64,000 bases of DNA from Cricetomys ansorgei (lineage: Eukaryota > Chordata > Mammalia > Rodentia > Nesomyidae), in contig JAMJFZ010000199.1 in NCBI GenBank assembly GCA_026225945.1, positions 69,542,501 through 69,606,500 of the forward strand, read 5' to 3'. The stretch's first letter is position 1. The number at the start of each line of letters is the position of its first letter. Below the pieces are notes generated by a model. The model was not told the DNA's origin, made no database searches, and was given only the letters and a program-made list of their open reading frames with translations. The position numbers were made by a program, and so were the translations under genes. This document shows positions 57,035 to 64,000 of this stretch, piece after piece.

Positions 57035-57955
57035 AGAAGCTTCCTCCACAAGCTGATGGAGCAGAGCAGAGACTCACAGGCAAACATTAGACAGAGACAG
57101 AGCTCAAAATGAAGATCTCCACTGGGTCCCTTACCTTGGAGCTCGGGAAACCCCGTAGAAGATGGGGAGGAAGGACTGTAAGATCCAGAGGGGTTGAGGA
57201 CACTAGGAGATCATGGCCCACTGAATCAACTAAGCATGGCTCATAGGGGCTCACAGAGACTGAAGCAGCAATCTCAGCGCCTGCATGGGTTTGTGCTGGA
57301 TCTGTGCTAGGCCTCTGCGTATATGTTATAGTTGTCAGCTTGGTATTTTTGTGAGACTCCTAACAGTAGGAGTGGGTGTGTCTCTGACCCTTTTGCCTGC
57401 TCTTAGGATCCTTTTCCTCCTCTTCTGCCTCATGGAGCCTTGATATGAGGATTTATGACTGGTCTTATTATGTCTTATTATGCCACTTTCAGCTGATATC
57501 CCTGGGAGGCCTGCTCCTTTTTTGAAGGGAAATGGAATAGTGGATCTTGGGGAGAGAGGAAGGGGGGTTGAATGAAAATGCTCCCCATAGACCCATAAGG
57601 AGTGGCATTATTAGGAAGTATGGTCTTTTTGGAGTAGGCGTGGCCTTGTTGGAGGAAGTATGTCACTGGGGATGGACTTTGAGGTTTCAGATGCTCAAGC
57701 CAGGCCCAGTGTGACTTTCTCTTCCTACTGCCCATGGATCTGTATATAGAAGTCTCAGTTCCTTCTCCTGTAAGCCAGCCCCAGTTAAATATTTTCCTTT
57801 ATAAGCATTGCCGTGGTCATTGTGTCTCTTCTCAGCAATAAACCCACAGTTAAGATGGAGAGAACTGGGAGAAGTGGAGGAAGGGGAAACTGTGGTCTGG
57901 GTTTATTATATGAGAGAATAAATGAAAATTTAAAAAAGGGGTTAAAAAGTCAAAA
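57035..57955 (+). mobile_element. L1 3' UTR, interrupted by an LTR
   Basis: The L1 runs 57035-57558 and resumes at 57858-57955. Left blocks: acaagctgatggagcag, gactcacaggcaaacattag, ggctcacagagactgaagc, gttgtcagcttggtattttt, gtgagactcctaacagtagg. Right blocks: actgggagaagtggagga, aggggaaactgtggtctgg, gagagaataaatgaaaa. Rejoined across the LTR these give the standard muroid L1 3' end. No ORF is present. Confidence 0.8.
57559..57857 (+). mobile_element. MaLR/ERV3-like solo LTR inserted in L1
   Basis: In sense order: ttgaatgaaaatgctcccca, taggcgtggccttgttggag, gaagtatgtcactgggg, gaagtctcagttccttctc, gtaagccagccccagttaaa, ccgtggtcattgtgtctctt. Same type as 60409-60744 and, in complement, 8646-9976. 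It is flanked by GAGAG on both sides (57554-57558 and 57858-57862), although the surroundings are GA-rich, which weakens that evidence. Confidence 0.8.
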
Positions 57956-58072
57956 TCCAATGGGTAATATAAAACAGAGAGTTGTAAGAGAGTGGGAAGT
58001 ATTGGTATTGGACAGAAGGCCAGGCTGAAAATCTCATTGATAACATCGGAAAGGCATAAATATAAAAACACA

Positions 58073-58360
58073 GAGGTGGGGTCACTAATTTGGTTCAGTC
58101 AGTAAAGGAGGACCCAAGTTCAGATCCCCAGCACCCACATAAAAGCTGGACACTGTGGTATGAGCCTGTAATATCAGCACAGAAGAGGCAGAGACAGGAG
58201 GACCCCAGGGCCTTGCTGGCCAGCCAGTCTAGCTAATAGGTGAGCTCCAACTTCAGCGAGAAACCTTCTCTATAAAAATAAGGTGGTAGGAGGCTGAGGA
58301 AGTCACCCGATTTTGACTTCTGGTCTTCACATACACACATGAGCTCTCCACATAGTGCAC
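58073..58360 (+). mobile_element. B4-family SINE
   Basis: A decayed ID-like head (ttggttcagtcagtaaagga, ttcagatccccagcacccac) followed by the B4 body (gcctgtaatatcagcac, agaggcagagacaggaggac, tggccagccagtctagctaa, taggtgagctccaac) and a tail in tggtcttcacatacacac. Same family as 1535-1883, opposite orientation. Confidence 0.8.
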
Positions 58361-58775
58361 ATACATGCTGTGTAGCAATTTCCTCTGAATTGAATCATTC
58401 CTTCCTGGACGGAGGCTCATTAAGAATGAGGAGATAAGCAATTCATAAGTCATAGGAAGTTCCTGAAACTTAGGTGATCCTCAAGTGCCCTTTCCGAGGT
58501 CATAGGTACAGTAAGTCCTGCTGGGGAATAAGGGACTCTGACCAGTAGAGCTGCCAGTCAGTCATGTAGGAATGTGGCTTTCATGAATCCATCACCCATG
58601 CTAGAGTTGGCTTACCAATGATGCAAATGCCTTTGAGTCATTCATGCTCCTGTAAGTAACACCAGTAAGGTCACTGGATCACTAAGCTAGACCTAGGGGG
58701 AACCATTTTTTTTCCAGTTTGTCCTTTGATTCCTTATCTGAGGTGAATAGACATTTGTTGACTACTCCATAGGAA

Positions 58776-58778
<3 letters not shown>
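58361..58778. other. AT-richer unique DNA
   Basis: No recognised repeat or coding signal. Confidence 0.4.
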
Positions 58779-58846
<68 letters not shown>

Positions 58847-58877
58847 CCACCACCGCCACCACCATCACCACCACCAA
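58779..58877. repeat. (TC)n-(AC)n-(ACC)n compound microsatellite
   Basis: About 17 TC units, then about 16 AC units, then an irregular CCA/ACC tract ending near caccaccaac. It mirrors the CA/GA plus trinucleotide arrangement at 32.2-33.3 kb on a smaller scale. Confidence 0.95.
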
Positions 58878-59460
58878 CAACATAGAAGTAACCCATGGTG
58901 GAATGCCATCTACTGAAAGGAATGGGGATGAGGTAATTCTGAATGGAACATAGGCTTTCCGAGAATGAAGAACACATGACCCCTGGAGAGGGAAACAGAG
59001 AGAGAGATGCAATGGGGCCTTTCATTGTTTATCCAGCTGCTGACCAACACATGTGTGTGAGGAGATTCCCAGGCTAAGGAGAGAGACACCTGAAAATACT
59101 AGGTGACAGGTGGCACAATCAGGAATAGTAACTGCCCTGCTAGCTAGGCTGGAAGACTAGTTGCATGGGTGGCGAGTGACAGTACAAACAAGGTCTTGCT
59201 GCAAAGACAGGGAGAACAGTGAGACACAGCTGAGGCATGAAACCATCAGGCTGCTTCCAAGCACTTTAACTGCATCCCAGACAACTCAAAATTGCTCATA
59301 CAAAAGGATCTTGCAATCAGAAAAAATTTACAATGTTTTAGAGGCACAAACAATATGAGGACAATGTGATGCTTAATGCAGAGAAAAGAATAAATTGAAA
59401 TAAATCCAAGACTCAGATGTCAGGACATGACTATGCATATTCAAATATTAAGTCAAAATA
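58878..59460. other. Unassigned AT-richer DNA
   Basis: No family recognised. It may hold decayed L1. Confidence 0.35.
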
Positions 59461-59464
59461 AGTT

Positions 59465-59578
59465 GATGTGATGGTGTATGCATAGAGCCATAGCGTTTGA
59501 GGGGTAGAGGCAGGAGGGGTACAAGTCTGAGGCCTGCCCGGCCTGTATTGTGAGACCCTAACTTAAGAAATAAAACGA
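59465..59578 (+). mobile_element. B1 SINE, decayed
   Basis: gtgatggtgtatgcatagag, tttgaggggtagaggcagga, ggggtacaagtctgaggcct, gcccggcctgtattgtgaga, ccctaacttaag followed by an A-rich tail match the B1 order loosely. Confidence 0.6.
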
Positions 59579-59742
59579 GAGAAATGGAAGAAATAAATAT
59601 AAGTTTTAATAGATGGAACAAGGATGATACATGCTATTATAGAAGAGGAACTTCTAACCATGAAAATGTAAATATGTGGGGTGCAGAACATAGGAGGATG
59701 GATCTAACAGCAGAGCTGACACTGCAGAAGGAACAACTAGAT

Positions 59743-59962
59743 GAGTGGTCCTCAACCTGTGGGTCACGACTCCTTGGGGGTGGGGTTGAATGACCTTTTC
59801 TTTCACAGGGGTTGCCAAGATCATCTACATATTCTATGATTCACAACAGCAGCAAAATTACAGTTATGAAGTAGCAACAAAAATAATTTTATGGTTGGGG
59901 ATCACCACAACATGAGGAACTGTATTAAAGGCTTGCAGCGTTAGGAAGGTTGAGAGCCACTG
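59743..59962 (-). mobile_element. URR1-type hAT-Charlie MITE
   Basis: Terminal inverted repeats are visible: GAGTGGTCCTCAACCTGTGG at the left and GGTTGAGAGCCACTG at the right. The inner part (ctttcacaggggttgcc, acagttatgaagtagcaa, ttttatggttggggatcacc) is the standard rodent URR1 body, in complement to the usual drawing. It is flanked by an 8-bp duplication aactagat/aactagag (59735-59742, 59963-59970; 7 of 8), as expected for a hAT element. Non-autonomous, 220 bp, no transposase. Confidence 0.92.
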
Positions 59963-60039
59963 AACTAGAGCTTAAAGATTCATCCAAGTCATTCTACTTG
60001 GAAGTGAGAAAAGATATTTAAAAATACTAAAACAGCAGA

Positions 60040-61845
60040 TAAAATAGAGTACTTTAAAGAGATGAAGATGGGGATTAAGTGGGGAAAGGAGGGAATTTGG
60101 GGGGGACAATTAACACTAAAGGCCTTTTGAAAAACCATACGGAAGCCTACTACTGTAGACTATTCCTAAAATATACACGTATGAAAGAGATTTAAATGGA
60201 ATTACCATGTAATGCATGAGACAATGCCCTAGCTAGACATCTTATACCACCAAGGAAAACCTCCAGTGCAAGGAATGGTTTACATCTTGTTGAGTCATTG
60301 ACCAAAGGGGCTTCATAGAAACACCCAAACATCACAGACTATTGCTAAGGCTATTAGTTGCTCTTTACAGCTTGATGGTAAGGCTCTATTTCTGAAGACA
60401 CCACTTATTGTGGAGGCTTGAATGAGAACGGCCCCCATAGGCTCATAGGTTTTAATACTTGGTCACCAAGGAGTGGTACTGTTTGAAAGAATTAGGAGGT
60501 GTGGCCTTGTTGGAGTAAGTATGTCGCTGAAGACTTTCTATTCCTGTTGCCAATGGATCCAGATGTACAGCTCTCAACTACTTCTCTAGCACCATGTCTG
60601 CCTGCATGTCCCCATACCCCCCGACCATGATGAAAATGGACTAAATCCCTGAAATTGTAGTCAAGTCCCAACTAAATGCTTTCTTTTAAAAGAGTTGTTG
60701 TGACCATGGTGTCTCTTCACAGCAATAGAACACTGACTAAGACATTTATGTCACTGACCATGAGAAAATGAGCTGGTGCCCAACCAGAAGTTTCACCCCT
60801 ACTGACTAATATTCACTGTGCTGGAAGGCACTCTGCACACTCCTGGAAGAGAACAGTGATCATCAGTATCTCCTAGCTACAAACTCTGTGACCTACAACA
60901 GTGACCTGTCTGCAATATACACTGGTCCAATAGTGGTGCAAATGATATGAGAGCAACCAACCACTTTCTGATTGGATGTAAGTCCCATTCCATGAAACAG
61001 AACCCATGCCTGACACTACTAAAGTGACCTAGAACCTGATACTAAATAGGTCATAGGCCCTAGGGGAGAACGTGATATTGTTCTGCTAAAGAAACACGTC
61101 GGTACAATAATTCCTATTAACATATTGTTATACCAAGACGTCAGAGCAAACCTCAACCCTCATCAGAGAAGCTCTTTCTTTCAATAAATGAGAGTCAACA
61201 TGTAAAGCCATGACTGAGCAATGTGCAAAGAGTGAGAGACTTTGGAGCACTCAGTCCATAATGGGATGTCGTCATCAAACCCCTCCCTTCAAAGCTGAGG
61301 GATCTGTGTGGACGAGGAGGTGGGAATATTGTAAGAGTCGGATGTGGTGGATGACTCCAAGGAACGGGCTCTTCCAGTCGCGATAGGATTGATGCACTTA
61401 TGAAATCAGAGTCTGTGGCAGCACGCCCAGGACCTGCACAGGTTCAAGCCAGACAGGATCCCTTTATTGAGATGGGGAAGTGGAAACAGGACCCCACCCC
61501 TCAACAAGAGCTATTTTCAACCGATACCTGCTGGGAAAGTGAGAGTCAGTTTTCTCCAATGGGGTGTCACTGGTTATATTGACTATACTCCAGGGCAGGC
61601 CATGCCAGGAGCAGCTGACCAACACAAAATGGGTCCCATGTTTTGTCTGAGCACTTTTATTTTCTTTTGGTATTTTTTTTTGTCATTATGGTTTTCTTGT
61701 TTTTGTTTTGATTTTGATTTTGTTTTTTGAAAGCAAGAAAATGAACACGCAGTTGAGTGGGTAGGGAGTTGGGATAAGGTAAAGAATTTGAGTAAATATA
61801 TAATATGTTAAAACTTTTAAATAAAAAAAATGAAAACAAAATCAG
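60040..61845 (+). mobile_element. Long L1 3' UTR segment, interrupted by an LTR
   Basis: The L1 occupies about 60040-60408 and 60745-61845. Left blocks: acaattaacactaaaggcc, cctactactgtagactattc, taaatggaattaccatg. Right blocks: tatgtcactgaccatgagaa, ctctgcacactcctggaaga, agcaaacctcaaccctcatc, gtgagagactttggagcact, ggtggatgactccaaggaac, ctgtggcagcacgcccagga, cagttttctccaatggggtg, then a T/G-rich stretch and an A-rich end. This is the long 3' non-coding part of a muroid (Lx-like) L1. No ORF2 coding part is included. Confidence 0.82.
60409..60744 (+). mobile_element. MaLR/ERV3-like solo LTR inserted in L1
   Basis: Begins TGTGGAGGCTTGAATGAG and ends GACTAAGACA. Internal blocks: aacggcccccataggctca, taggaggtgtggccttgttg, agcaccatgtctgcctgcat, ggtgtctcttcacagcaata. 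TG...CA ends, 336 bp, flanked by cttat/tttat (60404-60408, 60745-60749; 4 of 5). Removing it rejoins the L1 sequence. It is the best-preserved copy of this LTR type in the window. Confidence 0.85.
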
Positions 61846-63625
61846 TGAGCAAATTCAACAGCCTGATATGGGTGTAATGAAGGCCTACAGGTGGCATGGA
61901 ACAGAAAAAAAACTAGAATTAATAATGGTGAAAGAATTTGAATTCAGTTGAAGTCAGTGGACAACAACTTCAGGACCTCAGGTGGCCTGCCAACTTCAAG
62001 GAGAACCATGCATATATATAAGTATATAACCTAGGTATACCGTAATCAACTGATGAGGAGGAGAAATAGTAATTGATGCAGGTCCTGGCAGAGGCAGGAG
62101 GTAAGAGGTGTGAGGTGGGTGGAATTGGGAGGCATGAGGCAGAAGGCAGGAGGTGAGAGGACATAGGCAGAAGGCACACAGATAGAAGAAGAATTAGGAT
62201 GGAAGGTGACTTTTCTGTTTAAATTATGCAGGTAGGGTGACAATGGAGCCACACAGAAACACGCTGGACTCCTTTTCTCATTGTTAAACATCCTTGAAGG
62301 AAAATTGAGTGTTTATATAATGTAACAACAGGACAGCCACACCCATGTACTCAGGCATTCAGAGTATGTAAAAGACCTATAAGCAGACAGCAGCAGGGCA
62401 AATGTCCCATGATCCAGTGGAGATTGCTGCAGCAAGATCTTTAGTCTACACTTCAGCAGTGACGTTCCACCTGCAGGTGCAGGGTGAAGTCTAAGCATGC
62501 ATTCTAAAAGCCCCAGTGCATTCCCTAAATCACAAAACAAAGGCCGTGAAACAGAACCCAGAAATGCCCAGTTGACAGCATGAACACAGAAACAAATATT
62601 AAAAATAGATAAAAAGTGTGATTGGAAAACCAATGACAAGAAGTCAGAGTTAACATTAGCTATGTCGTCAAGGGCACTTGGTGGGGGCTTAAATGGTGTC
62701 ACAGAGGATGGGGCAATGGAGTTATTATGTGGTGTGGTGATAGATACCTGACATCGCTCGTGGTCCAGATCCACACAATTAAGGGAGCTTTGTACAGTGT
62801 AACCCTAGTGTTATCTACGGCTCTTAGTTAACAGGACTGTGCTTGCATCCAATACATTAATGTCATTTGCCAATTTTAACAGATGCCCAAGGCAGTGTTC
62901 ATAGGTGAGGTACTGATAGGGAGACCCGCGTTCTCTCACTGTTCAAGTTTCTTATCAAACTGCTTTATGGATTTCAAAAAGAAAACCAGGGTGATTATGT
63001 CCCTATCTGGTCACTGGACTTCAGAGTGAGAAGATTATCGTGGATAAAAGATTTCATTTTATGATATTATGATACGATATTATCTTATGATAAAGAAGTT
63101 GGGTTCTCAAGAGGGTGAAATCCAATGTTCTCACATTTAATAGCAGTCTTAAAACCCATGAGGGGTCCCCAGTAGAGCTGAAAAGAGATGGAAGTGTGCA
63201 CTGGTATTGGAGAACCTAACCCACTCTCTCCAGAGACAACCCAACCGAACCGTGAGGCTCCAGTTGCATAGAATTTGAATGATGTTGACAACTGACTTGA
63301 TCTAATTGACATTTAAAGAGCAACTGGCACCACCAGCAGGACACACATTATTTTTAAATATTTAAGAGTCATTTAAAGCTGGACTGCCTTTGGGAACCAT
63401 GAGACCACTCAGTAAATTTAAAAGGAGTTAATCCATATACAATACATGCTTTGACCACAATGGAAGGAGAAAGGGAATTAATAAGAGAAAGCTATTTGAA
63501 GTTTCCCCAGGTATTTGAAAATTGCATGCCTGCATGAGTCAAAAGGAAACTTTTAAGAAGAAAGTAGAAAGTATTCTTAGCCAGTTACCACGAAGATATG
63601 ACACTAGGATTGGGAGTGGTATCAC
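61846..63625. other. AT-rich, unassigned; GGAGG-rich patch at 62080-62175
   Basis: No family recognised with confidence. At 62085-62170 the phrase ggcaggaggt(a/g)agagg occurs twice, about 53 bp apart, in a purine-rich tract. AT-rich words with local dyad symmetry (atgatattatgatacgatat) lie at 63059-63095. The minus-strand frame of 153 codons (62313-62774) has no domain. Confidence 0.4.
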
Positions 63626-63630
<5 letters not shown>

Positions 63631-63668
<38 letters not shown>

Positions 63669-63690
63669 TGTGTATGTGTGTGTGTATGTT
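63631..63690. repeat. (TG)n-(CG)n alternating purine-pyrimidine tract
   Basis: About 14 TG units run into gcgcgcgcgc and then atgtgtatgtgtgtgtg. The strict purine-pyrimidine alternation, including a pure GC part, is the sequence type most prone to Z-DNA. Confidence 0.95.
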
Positions 63691-63875
63691 TATAACAATA
63701 TTTTCCTGCATTAAAAAATAAGATTCAAAGTCAATACTTTTAAAGTTTATCTTAAGAAACCAGAAAGCAAAGCAAATTAAATCCAGAAGAAGTATAGTCA
63801 ACGTCAGATCAAAAGCCAATGAGACTAAAATACAAAGACAACAGAGAAAATTGATAAAATTTAAAAAATAATTCT

Positions 63876-64000
63876 TGCCTCAGTGTGGCGGCACATACAA
63901 GTAATTCCGTCACTTGGGAAGTGGAGGCAGGAGGGTTAGAAGTTCAAGGTAATCCTCAGTCACATAGAGTACCTGGGCTACATAAGACCCCTTCACAAAA
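63876..64000 (+). mobile_element. B1-type SINE, cut by the window edge
   Basis: cctcagtgtggcggcacata, caagtaattccgtcacttgg, gaagtggaggcaggaggg, agttcaaggtaatcctcagt, cacatagagtacctgggcta, cataagaccccttcacaaaa follow a B1 (PB1/ID-B1-like) monomer to its A-rich tail at the window end. Confidence 0.82.

Noticed and set aside
1..64000. Bacterial or phage-type operons, defence systems or mobile gene cassettes
   Set aside because: The SINE, L1, MaLR and URR1 content shows rodent nuclear DNA. No ribosome-binding-site-led or adjacent same-strand coding frames were found.

Overview
This window reads as nuclear DNA of a muroid rodent (mouse/rat/hamster group). The evidence is its repeats: a B2 SINE, B3 and B4 SINEs, ID and ID-B1 SINEs, B1 monomers, a URR1-type hAT MITE, 3' ends of muroid L1, and several MaLR/ERV3-like solo LTRs. 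Older mammal-wide repeats (MIR, L2, an ancient L1M fragment) lie between them. The species cannot be fixed from this evidence. I found no protein-coding gene, tRNA, rRNA or known ncRNA gene that I can support. The open frames are short and scattered, come from tandem repeats, or lack any recognisable domain. The window is best read as intergenic or deep intronic.

Layout. 1-8.6 kb is mostly single-copy DNA with an AT-rich, possibly LTR-derived left edge, a B4, a B3 and a 33-bp minisatellite (4.25-4.73 kb). 8.6-13.9 kb is an LTR cluster with two nested insertions whose target-site duplications can be read; one nest splits an older degenerate minisatellite. 13.9-19.3 kb holds an ID-B1, a B3, a CpG-rich segment, an ancient L1M 3' end and a muroid L1 fragment. 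19.3-32.2 kb is mainly single-copy DNA with purine and pyrimidine tracts, decayed SINEs, one MaLR LTR and a CpG-dense block at 28.2-28.6 kb. 32.2-33.3 kb is a large simple-repeat complex (CA, GA, then about 800 bp of GAT/GGT). 33.3-56.3 kb is GC-richer, largely unique sequence with MIR/L2 relics, (CTAT)n, (GT)n, one MaLR LTR and one ID. At about 56.3 kb the composition turns AT-rich, and the last 7.7 kb is packed with L1 3' ends, SINEs, LTRs and microsatellites.

The most interesting non-repeat signal is regulatory. Three perfect MEF2 consensus boxes lie within 154 bp (50133-50286), just downstream of a 21-bp inverted repeat whose arms carry E-boxes. Single perfect MEF2 boxes lie at 23043 and 34187. 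Two CpG-dense segments (16.73-17.17 kb and 28.18-28.58 kb) stand out from the CpG-poor surroundings. These are candidates only. I see no new gene system here. Repeat names come from recognising family sequence by eye, so subfamily names are left open.
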